Shown here one piece after another: positions 44,406 through 53,027 of a stretch of 64,000 nucleotides of DNA. Under the pieces are notes generated by a model. That model worked only from the letters and a program-made list of their open reading frames with translations. It was not told where the DNA came from and did no database searches. Origin of the DNA: Pseudogulbenkiania subflava DSM 22618 (GTDB lineage Bacteria > Pseudomonadota > Gammaproteobacteria > Burkholderiales > Chromobacteriaceae); assembly GCF_900177275.1 (NCBI RefSeq), contig NZ_FXAG01000012.1, forward strand, positions 1-64,000, in the 5' to 3' direction. Each line of letters opens with the position of its first letter. Position 1 is the first letter of the stretch. Position numbers and translations under genes: made by a program.

Positions 44406-44570
44406 ATGCGCAGCTGGATGTGTCTTATTTGTGGTTTCATTTACGAGGAAGAGGCGGGCCGTCCCGAAGACGGCATCGCGCCGGGCACCCGCTGGGAAGA
44501 CGTGCCGGTGAATTGGACCTGCCCGGACTGCGACGCCCGCAAGGAAGATTTCGAAATGGTCGAGTTCTGA
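44406..44570 (+). CDS. Rubredoxin
   Basis: A 54-residue electron carrier with one iron held by four cysteines: Cys6 and Cys9 (MCLICGFIY) and Cys39 and Cys42 ([13 protein letters not shown]). [11 protein letters not shown] is the conserved middle. It is divergent from thiD with 64 bases between. Rubredoxins of this kind may serve an oxygenase or peroxide-reducing partner; none is adjacent. Confidence 0.95.
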   Translation: MRSWMCLICGFIYEEEAGRPEDGIAPGTRWEDVPVNWTCPDCDARKEDFEMVEF

Positions 44571-44602
44571 ACCCGGCCGCGCCAATGCTGAGGAAAATCG
44601 TG

Positions 44603-45412
44603 ATGTCGTGGAAACTGTCGTTCATGGCGGCGACGCTGGTCGCTGTGACCGGCTGCGCCGAGGTCTCCACCACCCAGTCCGGGGCGGTGGGCGTCGAGCG
44701 CAAGCAGACCATGCTGCTGTCGTCGCAGGAGGTGGAGCAGGCCTCCGCCAAGTCGTACGCGCAGGAAGTGAGCAAGGTGCGCAGCACCGGCAAGCTCAAT
44801 AACAACGCCGCGCTAACCGCGCGCGTGCGCACCGTCGCCAACCGCCTGATCGCGCAGACCCCGGTGTTCCGCCCCGACGCGCGTACCTGGCGCTGGGAGG
44901 TCAACGTCGCCGACTCGCCCGAACTCAACGCCTACGCCATGGCGGGCGGCAAGGTCATGGTCTATTCCGGCCTGATCACCAAGCTCTCGCTCACCGACGA
45001 CGAACTGGCCGCCGTGATCGGCCACGAGATGGCGCACGCGCTGCGCGAGCACTCGCGCGAGCAGATGAGCCAGGCCTACGCCCAGCAGATGGGGTTGTCG
45101 GTGGTCGGTGCTCTGGCCGGGCTGGGACAGGGCGCGATGGACCTGGCCTCGCTGGCCGGCGACCTGGCGCTGACCAAGCCCAAGAGCCGCACCATGGAGA
45201 GCGAGGCCGACGTCATCGGCCTGGAGCTGATGGCGCGCGCCGGCTACAACCCCAATGCCGCGCTCAGCGTGTGGCGCAAGATGATGGCCACGGGCAACGG
45301 CAACGGCCCGGAATTCCTCTCCACCCACCCGTCGGACAGCAGCCGCCTGCAGGAGTTGTCGGCGCGCATCCCGCGCGTGATGCCGCTGTATGAAGCCGCG
45401 CGCCGGCGCTAA
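44603..45412 (+). CDS. M48-family metalloprotease, lipoprotein
   Basis: A 269-residue zinc protease with a lipoprotein signal (SFMAATLVAVTGC). The catalytic zinc motif HEMAH is at 141-145 in AAVIGHEMAHALREHSREQ, and the third ligand is in MESEADVIGLELM. It resembles the LoiP/BepA-like group that maintains outer-membrane proteins. The start at 44603 is preceded by AGGAAA; an ATG 18 bases earlier is possible. It ends just before parS site 4. Confidence 0.88.
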   Translation: MSWKLSFMAATLVAVTGCAEVSTTQSGAVGVERKQTMLLSSQEVEQASAKSYAQEVSKVRSTGKLNNNAALTARVRTVANRLIAQTPVFRPDARTWRWEVNVADSPELNAYAMAGGKVMVYSGLITKLSLTDDELAAVIGHEMAHALREHSREQMSQAYAQQMGLSVVGALAGLGQGAMDLASLAGDLALTKPKSRTMESEADVIGLELMARAGYNPNAALSVWRKMMATGNGNGPEFLSTHPSDSSRLQELSARIPRVMPLYEAARRR

Positions 45413-45417
45413 GCCGA

Positions 45418-45433
45418 CGTTTCACGTGAAACC
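45418..45433. promoter_or_regulatory. parS site 4 (at the yjbR start)
   Basis: CGTTTCACGTGAAACC contains the 14-base core shared by all four sites. It lies between the M48 gene and the yjbR-type gene; its GTG is the likely start codon of the latter. Confidence 0.75.
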
Positions 45434-45767
45434 AGACCTCGCCGAACTGGAGCGCTGCGCCCTGGCCCTGCCCGGCGCCACGCTCGACGTCAAATGGGGC
45501 GACGTGCGGGTGGCCTGCGTGGACGGCAGGATGTTCGCCACCTTCCACCGCGAGGTGGTGGCGTACAAGGTGGCGCCGGACGACTTCCTCGCCCTGAGCG
45601 GCCTGCCCGGCGTGCGCCCCGCCCCCTACCTGGCGCGGGCGCGCTGGATCGCGGTGAGCGACTGTTCCGCGCTGACCATGACCGACCTCAAGGCAGGGCT
45701 GGCCACATCGTGGAAACTGGTGGTGCAAAAGCTGCCGCGCGCGCGCCGCGCCTTTTATGGACTGTAA
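45426..45767 (+). CDS. MmcQ/YjbR-family protein
   Basis: A 113-residue protein of the MmcQ/YjbR family, a small DNA-binding-like fold (CyaY-like) of unknown role. LERCALALPGATLDVKWGDVRVACVDGRMFATF is the family core. The GTG at 45426 gives the usual length and lies in parS site 4; an ATG at 45390 inside the previous gene would add 12 residues. Neither has a clear ribosome binding site, so coupling to the upstream gene is likely. HemJ follows immediately. Confidence 0.75.
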   Translation: MKPDLAELERCALALPGATLDVKWGDVRVACVDGRMFATFHREVVAYKVAPDDFLALSGLPGVRPAPYLARARWIAVSDCSALTMTDLKAGLATSWKLVVQKLPRARRAFYGL

Positions 45768-46184
45768 ATGACCTACCTCTACCTCAAGGCGTTCCACATC
45801 TTCTTCGTGGTGGCATGGTTCGCCGGGCTGTTCTACCTGCCGCGCATCTTCGTCAACCTGGCGATGGCCGAGCACCCGGCCGAGTACGACCGGCTGCTCT
45901 TGATGATGCACAAGCTCTACCGCTTCATGACCCCGCTCGGCGTGCTGGCGCTGGCGCTGGGCCTGTGGCTGATGTTCGGCTACGGCATCAGCGGCGGCTG
46001 GCTGCATGCCAAGCTGGCGCTGGTAGCCGGGCTGGTGCTCTACCACGGCGTCTGCGGCCGCTTCTGCCAGGCTTTCGCGGCGCGCCGCAACACGCGCAGC
46101 CACACCTGGTTCCGCGTGTTCAACGAACTGCCGGTGCTGGTGTTGCTGGCGGTGGTGATACTGGTGGTGGTCAAGCCTTTTTAA
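45768..46184 (+). CDS. hemJ: HemJ protoporphyrinogen IX oxidase
   Basis: HemJ oxidises protoporphyrinogen IX in the inner membrane. The 138 residues have four helices, starting YLYLKAFHIFFVVAWFAGLFYLPRIFV with the conserved His and Arg, and continuing MHKLYRFMTPLGVLALALGLWLM and HAKLALVAGLVLYHGVCGRF. The ATG follows the yjbR-type stop directly (TAAATG). The haem pathway gene hemL lies 900 bases downstream on the same strand. Confidence 0.85.
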   Translation: MTYLYLKAFHIFFVVAWFAGLFYLPRIFVNLAMAEHPAEYDRLLLMMHKLYRFMTPLGVLALALGLWLMFGYGISGGWLHAKLALVAGLVLYHGVCGRFCQAFAARRNTRSHTWFRVFNELPVLVLLAVVILVVVKPF

Positions 46185-46253
46185 AAAGACGATGTCCAAG
46201 CTAAGTGTTGTATTTGGGTAAGTCGGCAGTAGATAAATCCCGTCAGGCTCGCG

Positions 46254-46360
46254 CCGCCAAGAAACCGGTTGCCAAGGCGCCGCCGGAACTCGCCATTCGC
46301 TAGTGTCGAATCGCTCGAACAACCGGTGACTTAAATCCTTGGCAACCGGTTTCTTGGCGG
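46254..46360. repeat. Perfect 24-bp inverted repeat with 59-base loop
   Basis: The arms 46254-46277 (beginning CCGCCAAGAAACCGG) and 46337-46360 (ending CCGGTTTCTTGGCGG) are exact inverted copies. They lie in the 304-base gap between hemJ and the CYTH gene. There is no T-run, and no other gene is convincing in this gap; a 32-residue GTG frame at 46205-46303 reads through the first arm but lacks a ribosome binding site. Confidence 0.85.
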
Positions 46361-46488
46361 GGTTGCGCGAGACTCGGGAACGCTGGCGATGCAAGAGGCC
46401 TGGCGCCAGGCCCCTGCCCGTCCGCCGCGCGGAAGCGGCACTCAACACTGCATCCGCAGAGCGGATACCAAAAACCGAAGGAAACGAG

Positions 46489-46959
46489 ATGGCAATGGAA
46501 ATCGAGCGGCGCTTTCGCGTCGCCAACGACGGCTGGCGCGGACTGGCCGAGGGCGTGCGCTATCGTCAGGGCTACCTGTCGGTGGAGAAGGAACGCACGG
46601 TGCGCGTGCGCGTGGTGGGCGAGCAGGCCTGGCTCACGCTCAAGGGCCACGTCACCGACGTATCGCGCCACGAGTTCGAATACGCCATCCCGCTCGCCGA
46701 CGCCCAGACCATGCTCGACAGCATGTGCCCGATGGTGGTCGACAAGCTGCGCTACCGCATCGAACACGGCGGCTTCGTCTGGGAAGTGGACGAGTTCTTC
46801 GGCGAGAACGCCGGCCTGGTGATGGCCGAGATCGAGCTGCCGGCGGAAGACACACCGTTCGCCAAACCGGCGTGGCTGGGCGAGGAAGTCACCCACGACG
46901 GGCGCTATACCAACGCGCACCTGTCGAAGAACCCGTACACCCGTTGGCCGAAGGCGTGA
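46489..46959 (+). CDS. CYTH-domain phosphatase/cyclase-type protein
   Basis: A 156-residue CYTH (triphosphate tunnel metalloenzyme) domain. MEIERRFRV is the signature acidic-basic strand that binds metal and triphosphate, with further tunnel residues in RTVRVRVVGEQAWLTLKG, HEFEYAIP and VWEVDEFFGENAGLVMAEIEL. Bacterial members hydrolyse inorganic triphosphate or nucleotides. AAGGAAA precedes the start. It is followed by hemL after 98 bases on the same strand. Confidence 0.88.
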   Translation: MAMEIERRFRVANDGWRGLAEGVRYRQGYLSVEKERTVRVRVVGEQAWLTLKGHVTDVSRHEFEYAIPLADAQTMLDSMCPMVVDKLRYRIEHGGFVWEVDEFFGENAGLVMAEIELPAEDTPFAKPAWLGEEVTHDGRYTNAHLSKNPYTRWPKA

Positions 46960-47057
46960 GCGTCTATTTCCGCGCGCGGCTTGGGTTCGCCCGTCCGCTG
47001 CACTAGACTCTGACGTTTCGGCCAAGCTCTGAACATTGCTCTCATCAGGAAACCATC

Positions 47058-48335
47058 ATGTCCCGCAATCTCGAACTGTTTGAACGTGGCAAGCAAGTGA
47101 TCCCCGGCGGCGTCAACTCGCCGGTACGCGCCTTTGGCCAGGTCGGCGGCACGCCGCGTTTCGTCAAGCGCGCCGAAGGCGCCTATTTCTGGGACGCCGA
47201 CGACAAGCAGTACCTCGACTACGTCGGCTCATGGGGCCCGGCCATCCTCGGCCACGCCCATCCGGAAGTGGTGAAGGCGGTGCAGGACGCCGCCGTCGGC
47301 GGCCTGTCGTTCGGTGCGCCGACCGAGGGCGAGGTCGAGATTGCCGAGGAAATCTGCAAGCTGCTGCCGTCCGTCGAGCAGCTGCGCCTAGTGAGCTCCG
47401 GCACCGAGGCCACGATGAGCGCCATCCGCCTGGCGCGCGGCTTCACCGGGCGCGACCTGATCGTCAAGTTCGAGGGCTGCTACCACGGCCATTCCGACAG
47501 CCTGCTGGTGAAGGCCGGCTCCGGCCTGTTGACCTTCGGCAACCCGTCCTCGGGCGGCGTGCCGGCCGATTGCACCAAGCACACCCTGGTGCTGCAGTAC
47601 AACGACGTGCAGCAGCTGGCCGACACCTTCAAGGAAGTCGGCGACCAGATCGCCTGCGTGATCCTGGAACCGATCGCCGGCAACATGAACCTGATCAAGC
47701 CGTCGGCCGAGTTCGTCCAGGCGCTGCGCGCGCTCACCGAGCAGCACGGCGCGCTGCTGATCTACGACGAGGTGATGACCGGCTTCCGCGTGGCGCTGAA
47801 CTGCGCCCAGGGCCTGCACGGCATCACGCCGGACCTGACCACGCTGGGCAAGGTGGTGGGCGGCGGCATGCCGCTGGCGGTGTTCGGCGGCCGCGCCGAC
47901 ATCATGGCCAAGATCGCGCCGCTGGGTAACGTCTACCAGGCCGGCACGCTGTCCGGCAACCCGCTGGCGGTGGCCGCCGGGCTGACCACGCTCAAGCTGA
48001 TCCAGCAACCGGGCTTCCACGACACGCTCTCCGCGCGCAGCGCCAAGCTGGCCGCGGGCCTGGCCGACGCCGCACGCGAAGCCGGCGTGGCGATGAGCAC
48101 CGACAGCGTCGGCGGCATGTTCGGTTTCTACTTCAGCGACACCGTGCCGACCAGCTACGCCGAGGCCACGCGCTGCGACATCGCCCGCTTCAAGGCCTTC
48201 TTCCACGCCATGCTGGACGAAGGCATCTACCTGGCGCCGTCCGCCTACGAGGCCGGCTTCGTGTCGATCGCCCATAGCGACGCGCTGATCGACGACACCA
48301 TTGCCGCCGCGCGCCGCGCCCTGGCGCGGCTGTAG
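47058..48335 (+). CDS. hemL: Glutamate-1-semialdehyde 2,1-aminomutase
   Basis: HemL converts glutamate-1-semialdehyde to 5-aminolevulinate in the C5 pathway of haem synthesis. The 425 residues match the family. The PLP lysine is Lys265 in [48 protein letters not shown] and [13 protein letters not shown] are conserved. CAGGAAAC precedes the start. Family C repeat copy 2 begins 13 bases after its stop. Confidence 0.97.
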   Translation: MSRNLELFERGKQVIPGGVNSPVRAFGQVGGTPRFVKRAEGAYFWDADDKQYLDYVGSWGPAILGHAHPEVVKAVQDAAVGGLSFGAPTEGEVEIAEEICKLLPSVEQLRLVSSGTEATMSAIRLARGFTGRDLIVKFEGCYHGHSDSLLVKAGSGLLTFGNPSSGGVPADCTKHTLVLQYNDVQQLADTFKEVGDQIACVILEPIAGNMNLIKPSAEFVQALRALTEQHGALLIYDEVMTGFRVALNCAQGLHGITPDLTTLGKVVGGGMPLAVFGGRADIMAKIAPLGNVYQAGTLSGNPLAVAAGLTTLKLIQQPGFHDTLSARSAKLAAGLADAAREAGVAMSTDSVGGMFGFYFSDTVPTSYAEATRCDIARFKAFFHAMLDEGIYLAPSAYEAGFVSIAHSDALIDDTIAAARRALARL

Positions 48336-48347
48336 TTCCACTTCGCC

Positions 48348-48573
48348 TTAGAACCGGTAACGTTGTCAGCGGCGTTGCGCGGCCGGCGAGCGGATCTCTC
48401 GCCGGCCAATGACTGCGTGCAAATCGTTGATTTGTTCAGCGATAGATTGGCACGCAGAGATTCGCTCGGCGAGCGCTTGCTACTCTGTGCACGGACTGCG
48501 GCCCCGCTGGCTGGCTTGCGCCTTGGCTTCGCAGACACGCGCCTTGCCAGGCTTCGTTTTCTCGGTCCTAATG
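48348..48573. repeat. Palindromic repeat family C, copy 2 (about 226 bases)
   Basis: The ends TTAGAACCGGTAACG and its imperfect inverse (CTCGGTCCTAATGCG) bracket an interior with GAGCGGATCTCTCGCC, TTGGCACGCAGAGATTCGC and GAGCGCTTGCTA. Parts match copies at 11566 (reversed), 16950 and 55199. It fills most of the 335-base gap between hemL and the SNF2 gene; nothing else is seen there. Confidence 0.75.
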
Positions 48574-48670
48574 CGTTTTGCAATACGTTCCTTTTAGAAC
48601 AGCTTGGCCGTCGCCCCCGTCACCGGGTCTTCGGCCAACCCTGTCGTTTCGCCGTTCTGCCCCACCGACC

Positions 48671-51600
48671 ATGACCGACTCGTTTTCCCACCACATCGAG
48701 CCCGCCCTCACCCCTGCCCACCAGGCGCTGCTGGCCGTGCTGGCGCTGCTGCCCGGCGGCGAGACCAAGGCCAACCTGCTGACGCTGCTGCACCGTGCCG
48801 ACATCCACGACACCCACGGCAAGGCGCTCGACAGCGTGCGGCTCGGCACGCTGCTGGCCGAGCTGGAGAACCGGCAGTGGATCGTGCGCAACCCCGGCCT
48901 GCCCTATCGCCTGGTGCCGGCGGCGCGCACCGCCGCCTTGCTGCCCTTGCTGCAGGACCGGTGCGAGCTGGCGCGCTGGAGCAAGCTGCTGCCGGAACAC
49001 CTTGGCAGCCGCCAGGCGAACTGGGGCGCCGCGGACCCGGCGCAGTGCCAGCTGCAGCTGTGGCTCGCCGTGCTCGCGGGTCAGGCCAGGCCGGCGCAGC
49101 GCTGGCTGACGCAGCTGCACGAGCTGCAGCAACGCAGCGGGCAGACGCCGCCGGCGCCGGCCAAGCGGCTGTTCGCCGACGCCGCCGGGCGCGCCTTGTT
49201 CGACGGGCTGGCCGACGACGTGCAGGTGACGCTGCTGCTCGACTACCTGCCGGAGGCCTGCTGGCGCTTCGACGGTTTCCGCCACGGCTACGACTACGCG
49301 CTGTCGCGCTGGGACAGCGGCTACAGCGAGTGGGACGAACTGGCCGAATGGCTGCTGCGCCAGGCGCTGTGGCGCGGCGACGGCGAGCGCGTGGCGTTGT
49401 TCGGCCGCCTCGGCAACAGCCTCGGCGGCGCCCTCAGCGCGCTGTTGCTGCAGGGCAGCTACGGCGCCGCGCTGGCGCATCTCGACGCCTGGCGCGACGA
49501 GCGCAAGGCCGAGACCCGGCAACGCAAGCTCGACCTCCCGGCCGAGCTGCACGCGCTCTACTGCCTGGCCCTGCTTGGTGCCGCCGATCCGGCGCGCCAG
49601 GCCGAGCTGAAGCAGGCGATCCAGCACGGCATCAAGCACAACCTCGGCCAGAGCTACGGCCTGTTGCAGCACCTGGTGGCGCTGCAGGAAGGCGTGGCGG
49701 TGCCGGCCTACCTCGGCCTGCCCGAGCAGATCCACCTGGCCGGGCTGGACGGCCTGATGCTGGCGCTGGCGCTCTACTGGCTCGACGCCAGGCAGGCAAC
49801 CTCCACGGCGTGGCAAGCCACGCTGCACGCCTTCTGCGAGCGCATGCAGCAGGAAGGCTACCAGCGCGTGGTCGAAGAGCTGGAGGCGCTGCTGGAACGG
49901 CAATTCGGCGAGCCGCGCGCCAACCCGATTTGGCACAGCCGGCACGGCGCGCGTCCGCTGCTCGAGCTCTACCAGCGCCGCGAGGCCTGGCAGCACGCGC
50001 TCTCCGCGCTCTCCTCGCTGGCCCCCGGCAAAGCCGCCGAGGCGCGTCAGGCGGCGCCGAATCCGACTCGGCTCGCCTGGTTCGTCAGCGCCGGCCGCCA
50101 CGGCGTGCTGCTCGAACCGCGCGAGCAGAAGCTCGGCGCCAAGGGACAGTGGAGCAAGGGCCGCGCCGTGGCGCTCAAGCGCCTGCTGGACGAGGCCGAC
50201 AGCGCCGACTACCTGCTGGAGCAGGACCGCAACGTCATGCGCCACATCCAGCGCAGCTACGACGGCTACTACGGCGGCTCCAGCTACGAGCTCGACGGCG
50301 AAAAGGCGCTGCCGGCGCTGGTCGGCCACCCGGCGCTGTTCTGGGCCGACGCCCCCGACGTGCGCATCGACGTCGCCGCCGGCCAGGTGGCGCTGCAGCT
50401 CAAGGAAAGCGGTGCCCACATCCAGCTCAAGCTGACGCCGGCGCGGGTCGGCGCCGACAGCGAGGTGGTGTGGGAAAAGGACACGCCGACGCGGCTGGTG
50501 GTCTACCCGGTGAGCAAGGAAATCCGCCAGATCGCCGCCATCGTCGGCAAGGAACTGACCGTGCCGCTGGCGGCCAAGGCGCAGCTGATGGAGGCCATCA
50601 CCAGCATCGCGCCGCTGGTGCCGATCCACTCCGACCTGCCCGAGCTGGCAGCGCACATCGACACCGTGCCGGCCGACGCCCGGCTCTACGCCCACCTCTT
50701 GCCGCTTGAGCAAGGCCTGCGCCTGCAGCTGCTGATGCGCCCGCTGCCGGGCGGCGCCTGGTGCAAGCCCGGCCAGGGGCTGGAAAACCTGGTGGGCGAG
50801 GTGGACGGCAAGACACTACAGACGCGCCGCGATCTGGAGCAGGAAAAACAGGCCATGCAAGCGCTGCTGGACGCCTGCCCGACGCTCGCCCAAGCCGACG
50901 GCGACGGCCAGGAATGGCAGCTCGCCGAGCCGCAGGCGGCGCTGGAAGTGCTGTCCGAACTCCAGGCGGTCGACCCGGCCACGCTGGAATGCGTCTGGCC
51001 CGAGGGCGAGCGCATGCGCATCAAGGCGCGGCGCGGCCTGGCGCAGATGACGTTCGGCCTGCAAAAGCAGGGCGACTGGTTCGTGCTGTCCGGCGATCTC
51101 GAACTCGACGACGGCCGCGTGCTGCAGCTGCGCCAACTGCTGGAACTGCTGCAGGCCAACCCCGGGCGCTTCCTCAAGCTGGGCGAGCAGGACTGGCTGG
51201 CGCTCACCGACGCCATGCGCCGCCGCCTCGACGAGCTGGCGCTGCTGGCCGACCACGTCGGCAAGGACGGCGGCATCCGCCTCTCCGCGCTGACCGCGCC
51301 GCTGTTGGCCGAACTGGAACGGGAAGCCGGCCAGTTCGAGGCCGACGCCGCCTGGCGCGAGCAGCTCGCCGCGCTGGCGAGTCTGAGCGACTACCAGCCC
51401 ACGCCGCCTTCCACGCTGCAGGCCGAGCTGCGCGACTACCAGCTGGAAGGCTATACCTGGCTGTCGCGGCTGGCGCGCTGGGGCGTGGGCGCCTGCCTCG
51501 CCGACGACATGGGGCTCGGCAAGACGGTGCAGACCCTGGCGCTGCTGCTGGAACGCGCCCCGGCCGGGCCGCAGCTGGTGGTGGCGCCGACCTCGGTGGC

Positions 51601-52783
51601 GCTCAACTGGCTGGCCGAAGCCGCACGCTTCGCGCCGACCCTGAAGGTGCGTCCCTACCAGCAGCAGCGCGCGCTCGACACGCTGGCGCCGTTCGACCTG
51701 GTGGTGACGAGCTACGGCCTGCTGCAGCAGGACGCCGACGCCTTCGCCGCGGTGCCGTGGACCAGCGTGGTGCTGGACGAGGCGCAGGCGATCAAGAACG
51801 CCGGCACCAAGCGCGCCCAGGCGGTGCTCGGTTTGCAGGCCGGCTTCAAGCTCGCCGCCAGCGGCACGCCGGTGGAAAACCACCTGGGCGAGCTGTGGAG
51901 CCTGTTCCGTTTCCTCAACCCGGGCTTGTTGGGCAGCCAGGAACGCTTCAATCAGCGCTTCGCCGTCCCGGTCGAGCGCGGCGACAAGAACGCGCGCAAG
52001 GCGCTCAAGGCGCTGATCCAGCCCTTCATCCTGCGCCGCACCAAGAGCCAGGTGCTGGACGAGCTGCCGCCGCGCACCGAGATCACCTTCAAGGTGGCGC
52101 TGTCCGGCGACGAGCTGCATCTGTACGAAGCGCTGCGCCAGCAGGCGGTGGACAAGCTCGACGCGCTGGGCGAGGACGACAACAAGCCGCTCAAGGTGCT
52201 GGCCGAAATCACCCGGCTGCGCCGCTTCTGCTGTCACCCGCGCCTGGCGCTGCCGGACAGCGAGCTCGCCGGCAGCAAGCTCAAGGCGTTCGCCGAGATC
52301 GCCGGCGAACTGCTCGACAACCGCCACAAGGCGCTGGTGTTCAGCCAGTTCGTCGATCACCTCGCCATCGTGCGCGGCTGGCTCGACGAGCGCGGCATCG
52401 CCTACCAGTACCTCGACGGTTCCACCCCGGCGCGGGAACGCAAGGTGCGCGTCGACGCCTTCCAGGCCGGCCAGGGCGACCTATTCCTGATCAGCCTCAA
52501 GGCCGGCGGCACCGGCCTCAACCTCACCGCCGCCGACTACGTCATCCACCTCGACCCGTGGTGGAACCCGGCGGTGGAAGACCAGGCCTCGGACCGCGCC
52601 CACCGCATGGGCCAGCAGCGCCCGGTCACTGTCTACAGGCTGGTGGCCGAGCACACCATCGAGGAACAGATCGTGGCGCTGCACGCCGCCAAGCGCGATC
52701 TGGCCGACAGCCTGCTGGAAGGCGGTGAGATCAGCGCCAAGCTCGACGCCGACGCGCTGCTGCAGTTGCTGAAGGGAAGCTGA
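48671..52783 (+). CDS. Large SNF2-family helicase-like ATPase
   Basis: A 1370-residue protein. The first 900 or so residues are a helical, leucine- and alanine-rich region with no SWIM zinc finger visible. The SNF2 core follows: Walker A in ADDMGLGKTVQTLALLLE (about 940), DEAQ box in VVLDEAQAIKNAGT (about 1034), and the second helicase domain with VFSQFVDHLAIVRGWLDERG and DPWWNPAVEDQASDRAHRMGQQRPVTVYRL (about 1295). Such enzymes translocate on double-stranded DNA and remodel bound proteins. The start at 48671 (MTDSFSHHIEP) has no strong ribosome binding site. It stands alone. Confidence 0.85.
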   Translation: MTDSFSHHIEPALTPAHQALLAVLALLPGGETKANLLTLLHRADIHDTHGKALDSVRLGTLLAELENRQWIVRNPGLPYRLVPAARTAALLPLLQDRCELARWSKLLPEHLGSRQANWGAADPAQCQLQLWLAVLAGQARPAQRWLTQLHELQQRSGQTPPAPAKRLFADAAGRALFDGLADDVQVTLLLDYLPEACWRFDGFRHGYDYALSRWDSGYSEWDELAEWLLRQALWRGDGERVALFGRLGNSLGGALSALLLQGSYGAALAHLDAWRDERKAETRQRKLDLPAELHALYCLALLGAADPARQAELKQAIQHGIKHNLGQSYGLLQHLVALQEGVAVPAYLGLPEQIHLAGLDGLMLALALYWLDARQATSTAWQATLHAFCERMQQEGYQRVVEELEALLERQFGEPRANPIWHSRHGARPLLELYQRREAWQHALSALSSLAPGKAAEARQAAPNPTRLAWFVSAGRHGVLLEPREQKLGAKGQWSKGRAVALKRLLDEADSADYLLEQDRNVMRHIQRSYDGYYGGSSYELDGEKALPALVGHPALFWADAPDVRIDVAAGQVALQLKESGAHIQLKLTPARVGADSEVVWEKDTPTRLVVYPVSKEIRQIAAIVGKELTVPLAAKAQLMEAITSIAPLVPIHSDLPELAAHIDTVPADARLYAHLLPLEQGLRLQLLMRPLPGGAWCKPGQGLENLVGEVDGKTLQTRRDLEQEKQAMQALLDACPTLAQADGDGQEWQLAEPQAALEVLSELQAVDPATLECVWPEGERMRIKARRGLAQMTFGLQKQGDWFVLSGDLELDDGRVLQLRQLLELLQANPGRFLKLGEQDWLALTDAMRRRLDELALLADHVGKDGGIRLSALTAPLLAELEREAGQFEADAAWREQLAALASLSDYQPTPPSTLQAELRDYQLEGYTWLSRLARWGVGACLADDMGLGKTVQTLALLLERAPAGPQLVVAPTSVALNWLAEAARFAPTLKVRPYQQQRALDTLAPFDLVVTSYGLLQQDADAFAAVPWTSVVLDEAQAIKNAGTKRAQAVLGLQAGFKLAASGTPVENHLGELWSLFRFLNPGLLGSQERFNQRFAVPVERGDKNARKALKALIQPFILRRTKSQVLDELPPRTEITFKVALSGDELHLYEALRQQAVDKLDALGEDDNKPLKVLAEITRLRRFCCHPRLALPDSELAGSKLKAFAEIAGELLDNRHKALVFSQFVDHLAIVRGWLDERGIAYQYLDGSTPARERKVRVDAFQAGQGDLFLISLKAGGTGLNLTAADYVIHLDPWWNPAVEDQASDRAHRMGQQRPVTVYRLVAEHTIEEQIVALHAAKRDLADSLLEGGEISAKLDADALLQLLKGS

Positions 52784-53027
52784 GCGGGCCTCTCCGCAGG
52801 GGGCGGCGCTAGGCGGCCCCTGCGCGGGAGGCGCCGGGCATCCGTCCCGGCGTCGTGCCGCGGCCGCCTTGCCCCCTGTTTTTTCCTGCCAAACCGCGCA
52901 GACTTTTCCTATCCTTTCAGCATTAGTAGCATGCCCCGACACGGCGATGGCTAGCCTCGCGGTACGATACCGCTACCATGGCGGCGTCGGCACGTTCACC
53001 CCCCTGTTCTCGCGCTGGGAAACCGTC

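Noticed and set aside
48620-50713. Long open frame antisense to the SNF2 gene, and alternate-frame products within it
   Set aside because: High G+C leaves opposite and shifted frames open; their products are Arg/Ala/Gln-rich and low-complexity, without family motifs.
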